Below are positions 7,493 through 15,675 of a DNA stretch of 42,082 nucleotides, piece after piece; the first letter of the stretch is position 1; the number at the start of each line of letters is the position of its first letter. The position numbers and the translations under genes were made by a program. Location: positions 1 through 42,082 of the forward strand of contig DASVDE010000034.1 of assembly GCA_036381235.1 (NCBI GenBank). The letters run 5' to 3'. The notes beneath the pieces are model-generated. The model was not told the DNA's origin. It worked only from the letters and a program-made list of their open reading frames with translations, and did no database searches. The stretch comes from DASVDE01 sp036381235 (GTDB taxonomy: Bacteria; Actinomycetota; Thermoleophilia; Solirubrobacterales; 70-9).

Positions 7493-9106
7493 CTAGGTGG
7501 CGATCAGGACGCCCGGATTCAGGACGTTGCCGGGATCCAGCTCGGCCTTGGCGGCGCGCAGGGCGGCGGCGAACGGGGCCGGGCGCTGGCGGTCATACCA
7601 GGGGCGGTGATCGCGGCCGACGGCGTGATGGTGGGTGATCGTCCCCCCTCCTTCGATCACCGCCTCGGCTGCAGCGGCCTTGACCTCGTCCCACTGCTCG
7701 ACCTCGCCGCCGCGCACCGCCGGAGCGAGGACCGTGTAGTAGGGCGCCGGCCCGTCAGGATAGACGTGGGTGAAGCGACAGCTGACCCGGGGCGCTCCGG
7801 GACCCTCGGCCGGCGCATCGCAGACCTCGGCGACCTTCGCTCGCACCGCCTCCATCGCGCCGGCGTGGAACTCCTCGAAGCGGTCCCAGGTGATCGCCGT
7901 CTCAAAGGTCTCCGAGAGCACGCCGCAGGCGACGAAGGTGTCGCGGAGGTAGGGCGCCAAAAGAAAAGCCCCGCGCCAGGTGTCGACGGCCGACCCTTCT
8001 GCGCTCGCGGCAGCGTCGGCGGGTGTGGGCCTGGAGGACTTTGCCTTACCCGGCATCCCGCCATGCCCGCGGACGATCTCCAGGGCAAGATCCATCGGGG
8101 CGTCGACCGGATGGTGGGCGGACTCGAAGCCGAGGACGAGAAGGTGCTTCTCACCCGACCCGGCGCCGGTCGTACCCGCCTCCACTGCGTCGAGCAGGCG
8201 GCAGTTGGAGGGATACAGGCCAGATTGGGAAACCTCGCGCACCGCGCTCGCGGCGGCAAGGAAGTCGTCGAACTCGACCCCGCAGGAGGACTTGAACTCG
8301 GGCCGGGGCCGCACCCGCACCCAGGCCTCCGAGATCGCGCCGAGGATCCCCTCCGAGCCGATCAGCATCCGGTCCGGCGAGGGGCCCGCCCCGGACCCCG
8401 GCAGCCTCCGACTCTCCCAAGTGCCGCGAGGGGTGATCGCCCGCACCGACTCGACCAGGTCGTCGATGTGCGTGTAGAGCGTCGCGAAGTGGCCCCCGGC
8501 CCGGGTCGCCACCCAACCGCCGAGAGTGGAGTACTCAAACGACTGAGGGAAGTGCCGCAGGGTCAGACCTCTCTCCTTCAGCTGCCCCTCCAGCCCCGGC
8601 CCGGTGGCCCCAGCCTGAATCCGCGCCGCCATTGACTCGACATCCACCTCGAGCACCCGATCCAGCCGCCGCAGGTCCATGCAGACCACGGGCCGATCCC
8701 CAATCCGAGCCTCGACGCCCCCGACAACGCTCGTCCCCCCGCCGAACGGCACCACGGCGGCCCCCTCCGCCTCCGCCCAGGAAAGGACGGTCTCGATCTC
8801 CGACTCGTCCTTTGGCCGGGCGACCAGATCCGGAGGATTGGGGAACTCGCCCCGGAACCCCCGCACCACGTCACGGTAGGCCTTCCCAAGCGCCCGTGAA
8901 ACCCGCTCGTAGCGCTCATCGGAAAACAGATCCCCGAACTCCGTCGGCACCTTCAGCCGGGCGGCGCGCACCTCGACTTCTTCGAGAGGGACAGGCTGCT
9001 CAGGCTCCCCTCCGAACCCAAACCGCTCCCGAATCCCCGTAGCGGCCTGGCTCAGCTCCCCCTGCGAGGGAGCCTGGTCGTCATACCCCCACCCCCAGTG
9101 CTTCAG
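7493..9106 (-). CDS. FAD-dependent alkylglycerone-phosphate synthase-like enzyme, probable CTG start
   Basis: This enzyme belongs to the VAO/FAD_binding_4 family. AGPS swaps the acyl chain of acyl-dihydroxyacetone phosphate for a fatty alcohol, making the ether bond of alkyl lipids. It has the FAD pyrophosphate loop PFGGGTSVVGG (from residue 120), the block STLGGWVATRAGG, IGSEGILGAISEA, a Tyr pair in PAPYYTVLAP, and the active-site histidines HHHAVGRDHRPW (H492-H494). The first GTG (8971) would remove 45 residues that read KHWGWGYDDQ..., the usual N-terminus of this family. Between the upstream stop (9179-9181) and 8971 the only start-like codons are CTG at 9106 and 9127. CTG 9106 follows GGCAGGCGG. 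The reductase gene ends 14 bp upstream of it. Confidence 0.8.
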   Translation of the reverse strand: MKHWGWGYDDQAPSQGELSQAATGIRERFGFGGEPEQPVPLEEVEVRAARLKVPTEFGDLFSDERYERVSRALGKAYRDVVRGFRGEFPNPPDLVARPKDESEIETVLSWAEAEGAAVVPFGGGTSVVGGVEARIGDRPVVCMDLRRLDRVLEVDVESMAARIQAGATGPGLEGQLKERGLTLRHFPQSFEYSTLGGWVATRAGGHFATLYTHIDDLVESVRAITPRGTWESRRLPGSGAGPSPDRMLIGSEGILGAISEAWVRVRPRPEFKSSCGVEFDDFLAAASAVREVSQSGLYPSNCRLLDAVEAGTTGAGSGEKHLLVLGFESAHHPVDAPMDLALEIVRGHGGMPGKAKSSRPTPADAAASAEGSAVDTWRGAFLLAPYLRDTFVACGVLSETFETAITWDRFEEFHAGAMEAVRAKVAEVCDAPAEGPGAPRVSCRFTHVYPDGPAPYYTVLAPAVRGGEVEQWDEVKAAAAEAVIEGGGTITHHHAVGRDHRPWYDRQRPAPFAAALRAAKAELDPGNVLNPGVLIAT

Positions 9107-9120
9107 CCGCCTGCCCTGGG

Positions 9121-11112
9121 CTACCAGTGGACGCCTTTCATCAGGTGCGCGAAGGCAAGCGCCTCGGTGGTCGGGGCCTTATCGGGAGCCTCATCGGCCT
9201 TGCCCTTCGCCGCCTGCGACTCCGGGAACAGCTTGTAGGCCTGATTCAGGATCGAATCGCTTGCCTTGGGCGCCACCGCGTAGACCAGCTCGCCGATGGT
9301 CCCCAGGCGGGTGGCGACCTTCTTCGGCCGCTTGACCATCGCCCCGGTGATCATCTCCGCCGCCTCCTCGGGGGTGATCGCCGGGAAGACGTCATACATC
9401 CGCGTCGGGGCGATCATCGGCGTGCGCACCAGCGGCATGTGGATCGTCGTGATGTCGACGCCGTCGTTGACGATCTCCGAGGCGATCACCCGGCTGAATG
9501 CGTCGAGCGCGGCCTTCGAGGCGACGTAGGCAGAGAAGCGCGGCGGGTTGGTCTGCGTCCCGATCGAGCTGATGTTGATGATGTGGCCCGACTTGCGAGC
9601 CACCATCGTCGGCAGCAGCGCCAGGATCAGCCGCACCGCGCCGAAGTAGTTGAGCTGGATCGTCCGCTCGTAGTCGTGGAAGCGATCGTAGGAGAGGGTG
9701 ACCGAGCGGCGGATCGAGCGCCCCGCGTTGTTGACGAGGATGTCGACGTGGCCGTGGTAGGCCAGGACCTCCTCGGCCATCCGCTCGATGTCGTCCATGT
9801 CGGACATGTCGCAGCGGTGGATGTGGGCGACGCCGCCGGCCCGCTCGATCTCCTCCTTGGTCTCCTCCAGCTTCTCCACGGAGCGCGCCACCAGCAGCAC
9901 GGTGGCGCCGGCGTCGGCCGCCTTCACCGCGGTCGCTTTGCCGATCCCCGAGGAGGCGCCGGTGATCAAGACCACCTTGCCCCGCACCGCTCCCGACAGC
10001 GAGCGGTCCTTGAACAGGTCCGGGTCGAGGTTGCGCTCCCAGTAGTCCCAGAGCCGATCGGCGTAGGTCTCGAGCGGCGGCACCTCGATCCCCGATCCTC
10101 TCAGCGCGGCCCTGGCCTTGGTCGAGTCGAAGCTCGTCGGGTAGTTGACGTAGGTGAGAATCCCGGCGGGAATGCCCAACTCGCCAAGCGCCGCCTTCGC
10201 GGCCCGCTTAGCCGGTGGGAACAGCTTCAGCCCCGCTTCGAGCAGAGAGGTCGCCGGGCCGGTCACCTCGGAGTCGAGCCGCAGCGTCATCTGCGGAGCG
10301 TCCGCCGCCTTGGCGAAGAGGTTGATCACCTCGCCCGCGCTCTTTGCCTGCGGGTCGGTGAGGTGGAATGCCTGGCCGTCGAGGTCGGGCTCGTGGGCGA
10401 TGTGGTCGATCGCCGCGGCGACGTAGTCGACCGGGACGATGTTGATCTCGCCCCCCTCGATTCCCAGCGTCGGCAGCCACGAGGGCAGCACCCGTCGCGC
10501 CTGCTGGAGCAGCTTGAAGAAGTAATACGGCCCATCGATCTTGTCGATCTCGCCGGTCCGCGAGTTGCCGACCACGATTCCCGGCCTGTAGACCCGCCAC
10601 GGCCGCCCGCACTCCTCGCGCACAACCCGCTCGGACTCGTGCTTGGTGCGGAAGTAGGGATGGGTGTCGAGCCGCTCGGCCTCGTCGAACATGTCCTCGG
10701 TCCAGATCCCCGAGTAGAGGCCGGCGGCGGCGATCGAGCTGATCTGGTGAAAGCAGCCTGCCTCGATCTGCTGCGCAAGCTGCACTGCGTTGCGGGTGCC
10801 CTCGACGTTGGCGATCTCCTGCGCCTCGGAGCCGGCGGTCATGTCGTAGATCGCCGCCAGGTGGAAGAAGTGGTCGACGTCGCCCCGCAACGTCAGCAGG
10901 TCCTCCTCGGAGACCCCCAGCCCGGGTTGGGAGAGGTCGCCCGCGACCGGGACGACGCGGGCGCCGTCCGGCCCCCAGCCGCTTCGCAGCTCCTCCAGGC
11001 GCCCCCGCGACCCCGCTCGGACCAGGGCGTAGATCGTCCCCTCTCGCTGAAGCAACCGCTCGACGAGGTTGCGTCCGATGAACCCGGTCGCTCCGGTGAC
11101 GAAATAGTTCAC
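9121..11112 (-). CDS. Two-domain fatty acyl-CoA reductase (alcohol-forming) / SDR fusion
   Basis: The 663-residue protein joins two Rossmann reductase domains. The N-terminal extended SDR has GATGFIG at residues 7-13 and YFRTK as its YxxxK. The C-terminal classical SDR has TGASSGIG from residue 384, NNAG, and SAYVASK with its YxxxK. This order and length match bacterial fatty acyl-CoA reductases of the Marinobacter Maqu_2220 / mycobacterial AcrA1 type, which make long-chain alcohols from acyl-CoA with NADPH. I chose GTG 11112 (MNYFVTGATGFIG); an in-frame GTG at 11127 adds five residues, and neither has a strong ribosome site. The AGPS-like gene follows, so the alcohol made here is its likely substrate. 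Confidence 0.8.
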   Translation of the reverse strand: MNYFVTGATGFIGRNLVERLLQREGTIYALVRAGSRGRLEELRSGWGPDGARVVPVAGDLSQPGLGVSEEDLLTLRGDVDHFFHLAAIYDMTAGSEAQEIANVEGTRNAVQLAQQIEAGCFHQISSIAAAGLYSGIWTEDMFDEAERLDTHPYFRTKHESERVVREECGRPWRVYRPGIVVGNSRTGEIDKIDGPYYFFKLLQQARRVLPSWLPTLGIEGGEINIVPVDYVAAAIDHIAHEPDLDGQAFHLTDPQAKSAGEVINLFAKAADAPQMTLRLDSEVTGPATSLLEAGLKLFPPAKRAAKAALGELGIPAGILTYVNYPTSFDSTKARAALRGSGIEVPPLETYADRLWDYWERNLDPDLFKDRSLSGAVRGKVVLITGASSGIGKATAVKAADAGATVLLVARSVEKLEETKEEIERAGGVAHIHRCDMSDMDDIERMAEEVLAYHGHVDILVNNAGRSIRRSVTLSYDRFHDYERTIQLNYFGAVRLILALLPTMVARKSGHIINISSIGTQTNPPRFSAYVASKAALDAFSRVIASEIVNDGVDITTIHMPLVRTPMIAPTRMYDVFPAITPEEAAEMITGAMVKRPKKVATRLGTIGELVYAVAPKASDSILNQAYKLFPESQAAKGKADEAPDKAPTTEALAFAHLMKGVHW

Positions 11113-11138
11113 CGCTGTTTCATACACTCAATCCAGCG

Positions 11139-14100
11139 ATGGCGCAAACGGCGACCGTGCAGATCCAAATGCCCGAGATGGGAGAGTCGGTCACCGAGGG
11201 GATCGTGCTCGAATGGCACGTCGCCGAAGGGGACTTCGTCAACGAGGGCGACACCGTGGTCGAGGTCTCGACCGACAAGGTCGACGCAGAAGTGCCTGCT
11301 CCCACTGACGGCGTCATCACCAAGCTTGTTGCGTCGGTCGACGAGGAAGTTCCCGTCGGCGCTCCGTTGGCTGAGATGGAGCCTGGCGAGGGACAGGGCG
11401 ATTCTGCCGCGGGTCCTGACGCGGCCGATGGGGAGGCGGCTGCGGGCGAAGTCTCGTCCTCGGCCCCCCCATCGCCCGCGCCACCCGCGGAAGAAACGGT
11501 CGGATCGCCCGCCGGGGCTGCCAACGGCAGCGACGGAGTGCGGGCGACCCCAGTCGCCCGACGCGTGGCTGAAGCTGCCGGCGTCGATCTTGGGTCCATA
11601 GATGGGTCCGGGCCCGGGGCGAAGGTGACCAAGGAGGATGTGCTCGCCGCTGCGAACGGGGAAGTGCCACCGGCCGCAGCGAGGGCCGGGGAGGCGAAGG
11701 CGTTGCGAGGGCCGGCGGGAATGCTGGCCCAGGCGATGAACGAGAGCCGGGAGGTCCCTACGGCTACCTCGTTCAGGACGGTCGCCGTCGACACGCTCGA
11801 CGCCAAGCGCAAGGCGTTGAACGGACTGCTGAAGGAGCGCGGGATGAAGGTCTCCTTCACCCATCTGGTCGCCTGGGCGATCGTGCAGGCCGCCAAGGAG
11901 TGGCCGGTGATGGTCCGGGTCTTCGAGGAGCGCGAAGGCAAGCCGTACGCGATCGAGGGTGGCCCGGTCAACCTCGGCATCGCCGTCGACGTCGAGCGCA
12001 AGGACGGCTCCCGCAGCCTGATGGTCCCGGCGATCAAGGGAGCCGAGGGCCTCGACTTCGCCGCATTCCACTCCTATTACGAAGACCTGATCACCAAGAC
12101 GCGGGAGAACAAGCTCACCGCCGACGACTTCCAGGGGACCAACGTCTCCCTCACCAACCCGGGCGGGCTCGGCACCGTCGCCTCGGTCCCACGGCTGATG
12201 AGCGGACAGAGCGCGATCATCGCCACCGGCTCGATTGCCTATCCGGCCGAGTGGGCCCACGCGACACCGGAAAGAATCCGCCAGCTCGGCGTCTCCAAGG
12301 TGATGACGCTGACCTCGACCTACGACCATCGCGTCATCCAGGGCGCCGAGTCGGGCTCCTTCCTGCGCCGCCTGGACCAGCTCCTGCAGGGCGAGGACGG
12401 CTTCTACGAAGCGGTCGCCGGCGACCTCGACGTCGAAGCCGCGCCGATCGCCGCCGCCCATCCGGCCTCCGCCTCGGCCCCACCGCTTGGCGGGCCCGCC
12501 ACTAGCGAGATGGCGGTGACCGCCGGCGCTCCCGACGAGGAGCTGCTGCAGGCGGTTCAGGCGGCGACCTCTCTGCTCAAGGGCTACCGCACCCATGGCC
12601 ACCTCGCCGCCCGCCTCGACCCCCTCGGCCGCGAGCCGCAGGGCGACCCGGCGATCCAGCCTGAGACCCTCAACCTGACGCCGGAGCTGATGGCGCGCAT
12701 CCCCGCCTCGATCCTGCGCATCGGCGTGCCCGGCGAAACGCTGCTGGACGCCCTCCCCCGCATGCGCGACTCCTACTGCGGCACGATCGCCTACCAATTC
12801 GAGCACCTCTCCTCGCATCAGCAGCGCACCTGGCTGCGGGAGATGGTCGAGACCGGCGCCCATCGCCAGCCCCTCACCGATGAGGAGAAACGGCGGCTGC
12901 TCGGTCGCCTGATCGATGTCTTCCAGTTCGAGCGCTTTATCGAAAAGGCCTACCTGGGCCAGAAGATCTTCACGATCGAGGGCCTCGACGCAGTCGTCCC
13001 TATGCTCGACGAGCTGGTCACGCTCGCCTACCGAGGCGGTGCCGAGGAGGTCGTCTTCGGCATGGCCCATCGCGGACGGCTCAGCGTCCTCGCCCACAAC
13101 CTCGGCCGCTCGGTGGAGTCGATCCTCGCCGAGTTCGAGGGGGCCAAGCAGATCGAGGCGGTGAAGGCTGTCGCCGCGATCCCCCACGGCGGCACCGGCG
13201 ACGTCAAGTACCACTACGGCCACCAGGGGGTCTACGAGACCGCGGAGGGGGAGAAGATCGCCGTCCGCCTCTACCCCAATCCGAGCCACCTCGAGTTCGT
13301 CAACCCGGTCGTCGAGGGCGCCACCCGCTTCATCCAGTCCGAGTTCGAGGGCGCCGCGATCGACCACGAGCCCAAGCGCGCCGTGCCGGTCCTGCTTCAC
13401 GGCGACGCCGCCTTCCCCGGCCAGGGGGTCGTCGCCGAGACGCTCAACCTGCAGTCGCTCAAGGGCTACACGACCGGCGGCACGATCCACGTCATCCAGA
13501 ACAACCAGGTGGGCTTCACCACCGACCCGGAAGAGGCTCGCTCCACCCCCTATGCGGCGGACATGGCGAAGGGGTTCAACGTCCCGATCGTCCACGTCAA
13601 CGCCGACGACGTCGAGGCCTGCTCGGCGGCGATCCGCCTGGCGATGGGCTATCGCGAGCGCTGGGGCCGCGACATCGTCATCGACGTGATCGGCTACCGC
13701 CGCTACGGCCACAACGAAACCGACGAGCCCGCCTACACCCAGCCGCAGATCGCGGCCAAGATCAAGGCCCACCCGCCGGTCTCCGAGATCTACGCCCAGA
13801 AGCTGACCGAGGAGGGGGTGGTGAGCACCGAGGACGTCGAGCGGCTGACCAAGGCGCGCCACGACGAGATGTCGGCGGCGCTGAAGGACCTGCGCCGCAA
13901 GATGGAGCTGGGCGACTACGAGGACCCGACGGTGACCACGACCAGCACCGGCGAGCTCGACCGCAGCGCCAGCCCCCCGGTGGAAACCGCGGTGCCGATC
14001 GAGAAGCTTCGCGAGCTGAACGAGGCGCTGATCGAGGTGCCGGAGAGCTTCACCATCCACCGCAAGCTGCGCAAACCGCTCGGCAAGCGAATCGACGCCC

Positions 14101-15152
14101 TTGCCGGCGGCGGAATCGAATTCGGCCATGCCGAGGCGCTCGCCTTCGCCTCCCTGCTGACCAATGGCGTCCACATCCGCCTGACGGGCCAGGACACCGA
14201 GCGGGGCACCTTCTCTCACCGTCACCTCGTCCTCCACGACGAGAACACCGGGTTGGAGTACTGCCCGATGCAGAACCTCGAAGGCGCCTCCGCCCCGTTC
14301 GAGCTGTACAACAGCCCTCTCTCGGAGGTTGCCTGCCTCGGCTTCGAGTACGGCTACTCGGCTGCCAACCCAAACGCGCTGGTCCTCTGGGAGGCCCAGT
14401 ACGGCGACTTCGCCAACGCCGGCCAGGTGATCGTCGACACCTTCATCGCCTCGGGCGAGGCAAAGTGGGGGCAGACGAGCCGCCTCACCCTGCTGCTCCC
14501 GCACGGCTACGAGGGCTCGGGGCCCGAACACTCCAGCGCCCGCATCGAGCGCTTCCTCGCGCTCGCCGCCGAGGGCAACATCCGCATCGCCAATCCGACG
14601 ACCGCCGCCCAGTACTTCCACCTGTTGCGTCGCCAGGCGTTGATCCGCAAGCCACGCCCGCTTGTCGTCTTCACCCCCAAGGGCCTGCTGCGGCTGGACC
14701 GGGCGGCCGCCTCGCCCGAGGAGCTGACCGCCGGCCACTTCCACTTCATCCTCGACGATCCAACCGCGGTAGAGCACCGTGAGAAGGTCGAGCGTCTCGT
14801 CCTCTGCACCGGCAAGGTCTACTTCGACATGGACGCCAGCGATCGCCGCACCACGGCAGATAACGTCGCGATCGCCAGGGTCGAGTTGCTCTACCCGTTC
14901 GCCAAAGCGCAGCTGACCGAGCTGATCGCCTCCTATCCCAACTTGAAAGAGGTCATATGGGTCCAGGAGGAGCCGCGCAACATGGGGGCCTGGAAGGTGA
15001 TGTCACGGCGGCTCCCCGATCTGATGCCCGAGGGAGTGGAGCTTGGCTATGTCGGCCGCCCGACCCGTGCCAGCCCCGGTGAGGGTTACTCGATCGCCCA
15101 CGCCCGCGAACAGGAGCGCATAGTCCTCACCGCTCTCACCCCCGGCGCCTGA
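11139..15152 (+). CDS. kgd: 2-oxoglutarate dehydrogenase E2-E1 fusion with its own lipoyl domain
   Basis: This single 1337-residue protein holds several modules of the 2-oxoglutarate dehydrogenase complex. A lipoyl domain (residues about 5-80) has STDKVDAEV with lipoyl Lys47. An Ala/Pro linker is followed by a peripheral-subunit-binding domain (about 134-172, RATPVARRVAEAAGVDL). The E2 succinyltransferase core (about 190-430) has YDHRVIQG with His397. The thiamine-diphosphate E1 (about 467-1337) has HGDAAFPGQG (G755-D756) and QNNQVGF (N788-N789) as cofactor motifs. It converts 2-oxoglutarate to succinyl-CoA with a separate E3. The well-studied OdhA/Kgd proteins carry the E2 core fused to E1 but lack lipoyl and binding domains. 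The start is only 26 bp from the divergent reductase start and has no clear ribosome site, so a leaderless mRNA is possible. Confidence 0.93.
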   Translation: MAQTATVQIQMPEMGESVTEGIVLEWHVAEGDFVNEGDTVVEVSTDKVDAEVPAPTDGVITKLVASVDEEVPVGAPLAEMEPGEGQGDSAAGPDAADGEAAAGEVSSSAPPSPAPPAEETVGSPAGAANGSDGVRATPVARRVAEAAGVDLGSIDGSGPGAKVTKEDVLAAANGEVPPAAARAGEAKALRGPAGMLAQAMNESREVPTATSFRTVAVDTLDAKRKALNGLLKERGMKVSFTHLVAWAIVQAAKEWPVMVRVFEEREGKPYAIEGGPVNLGIAVDVERKDGSRSLMVPAIKGAEGLDFAAFHSYYEDLITKTRENKLTADDFQGTNVSLTNPGGLGTVASVPRLMSGQSAIIATGSIAYPAEWAHATPERIRQLGVSKVMTLTSTYDHRVIQGAESGSFLRRLDQLLQGEDGFYEAVAGDLDVEAAPIAAAHPASASAPPLGGPATSEMAVTAGAPDEELLQAVQAATSLLKGYRTHGHLAARLDPLGREPQGDPAIQPETLNLTPELMARIPASILRIGVPGETLLDALPRMRDSYCGTIAYQFEHLSSHQQRTWLREMVETGAHRQPLTDEEKRRLLGRLIDVFQFERFIEKAYLGQKIFTIEGLDAVVPMLDELVTLAYRGGAEEVVFGMAHRGRLSVLAHNLGRSVESILAEFEGAKQIEAVKAVAAIPHGGTGDVKYHYGHQGVYETAEGEKIAVRLYPNPSHLEFVNPVVEGATRFIQSEFEGAAIDHEPKRAVPVLLHGDAAFPGQGVVAETLNLQSLKGYTTGGTIHVIQNNQVGFTTDPEEARSTPYAADMAKGFNVPIVHVNADDVEACSAAIRLAMGYRERWGRDIVIDVIGYRRYGHNETDEPAYTQPQIAAKIKAHPPVSEIYAQKLTEEGVVSTEDVERLTKARHDEMSAALKDLRRKMELGDYEDPTVTTTSTGELDRSASPPVETAVPIEKLRELNEALIEVPESFTIHRKLRKPLGKRIDALAGGGIEFGHAEALAFASLLTNGVHIRLTGQDTERGTFSHRHLVLHDENTGLEYCPMQNLEGASAPFELYNSPLSEVACLGFEYGYSAANPNALVLWEAQYGDFANAGQVIVDTFIASGEAKWGQTSRLTLLLPHGYEGSGPEHSSARIERFLALAAEGNIRIANPTTAAQYFHLLRRQALIRKPRPLVVFTPKGLLRLDRAAASPEELTAGHFHFILDDPTAVEHREKVERLVLCTGKVYFDMDASDRRTTADNVAIARVELLYPFAKAQLTELIASYPNLKEVIWVQEEPRNMGAWKVMSRRLPDLMPEGVELGYVGRPTRASPGEGYSIAHAREQERIVLTALTPGA

Positions 15153-15481
15153 TGCGCAAGCCCGTGCCGGGCCGGCTGTTCGTGTGGGTGAAGAGACTCT
15201 CCTGGTTGGAGCTTGGAGTGTTCACGGCATTGATCGCCTTCTGGCTCCTGCCCGGGTTCGACACTGAGACGATGCTCTTCGGATGGGCGCACGGGCTGGG
15301 GTTCATCTTGCTTTGCATCGTGATTTGGGTGGCATGCGTGAGGCGTGAGGCGCCTTACACGCTGCTGGCAGCGACCCTCACACCCGTCGGCCCGGTTGGC
15401 AGTGTGGTCGGAATCCAGTTGATCGAGCGTCGTGGATGGGGAATTGCGGGTTATCCGCAAGACGCTGCGGAATCCCCGTAA
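15152..15481 (+). CDS. Small integral membrane protein, DUF3817-like
   Basis: The protein has 109 residues and three hydrophobic helices (about 18-36, 45-63 and 72-90). The sequence GWAHGLGFILLC in helix 2 and GPVGSVVGIQLIERR after helix 3 resemble the DUF3817 family, whose role is unknown. The ATG at 15152 shares its A with the stop codon of the 2-oxoglutarate dehydrogenase gene (TGATG), so it is translated from the same message. An unrelated small membrane protein cannot be excluded. Confidence 0.65.
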   Translation: MRKPVPGRLFVWVKRLSWLELGVFTALIAFWLLPGFDTETMLFGWAHGLGFILLCIVIWVACVRREAPYTLLAATLTPVGPVGSVVGIQLIERRGWGIAGYPQDAAESP

Positions 15482-15496
15482 ACACGCCTAATTTGC

Positions 15497-15525
15497 TTGA
15501 CCCCGACCGTTTCACCCGCTATAGG
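15497..15525 (+). promoter_or_regulatory. Sigma-70-type promoter for the candidate sRNA
   Basis: A -35 box TTGACC (15497-15502) and a -10 box TATAGG (15520-15525) are separated by exactly 17 bp, the best promoter match I found in the window. It lies just after the membrane-protein stop codon and points into a region with no coding frame. Transcription should begin near 15532. Confidence 0.6.
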
Positions 15526-15531
15526 TAGGGA

Positions 15532-15664
15532 GTAGACCGTTTCCTGGGCAGTCCCGCGTAGGGAGCGGCTGCGTCGGCATCCCTCCCTGGCTACCGACGC
15601 GTAGGTGCGGTGCGGGTCGCGCGGACCCCCCTGCCTCCCGCGGCCCGGCCGCACCCTTTTCCTT
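15532..15664 (+). ncRNA. Candidate small RNA (about 130 nt) between convergent genes
   Basis: A strong promoter lies immediately upstream and a long GC hairpin with a T-run lies at the end. No frame on either strand looks coding. A central hairpin has a perfect 7-bp stem, GCGTCGG (15571-15577) with CCGACGC (15594-15600). Its 16-nt loop contains CCCTCCC (15581-15587), complementary to a Shine-Dalgarno core, as in C-rich-loop regulatory RNAs. TAGGGAG occurs twice upstream. I could not match it to SRP RNA, 6S RNA or tmRNA. Confidence 0.45.
15604..15664 (+). terminator. Intrinsic terminator
   Basis: GGTGCGG (15604-15610) pairs with CCGCACC (15649-15655). Inside it GCGGG (15612-15616) can pair with CCCGC (15637-15641). 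TTTTCCTT follows at 15657-15664. The T-run is on the + strand, so it ends transcripts coming from the sRNA promoter and any read-through from the upstream operon, not those of the convergent aconitase gene. Confidence 0.6.
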
Positions 15665-15675
15665 GATTCCGCGGC

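Noticed and set aside
7493..9106. FAD enzyme as DprE1 (with the UbiA protein making decaprenyl-phosphoryl-arabinose)
   Set aside because: The HHHAVG active-site motif, STLGGWVATRAGG and the WGWG N-terminus are AGPS features. DprE1 lacks them, and the adjacent reductase is not DprE2-like.
9127..11601. 824-residue plus-strand frame across the fatty acyl reductase gene
   Set aside because: It is antisense to a well-supported reductase and runs into the next gene out of frame; the composition is typical of a shadow.
11109..14777. 1222-residue open frame on the minus strand opposite the 2-oxoglutarate dehydrogenase gene
   Set aside because: It is a GC-driven shadow frame: the + strand has a full set of dehydrogenase motifs, while the antisense product is Arg/Leu/Asp-rich without any family pattern.
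15497..15664. The orphan RNA as SRP RNA, 6S RNA or tmRNA
   Set aside because: I found no SRP GGAAG/AGCA core, no long 6S-type open bubble and no tRNA-like CCA end on either strand.
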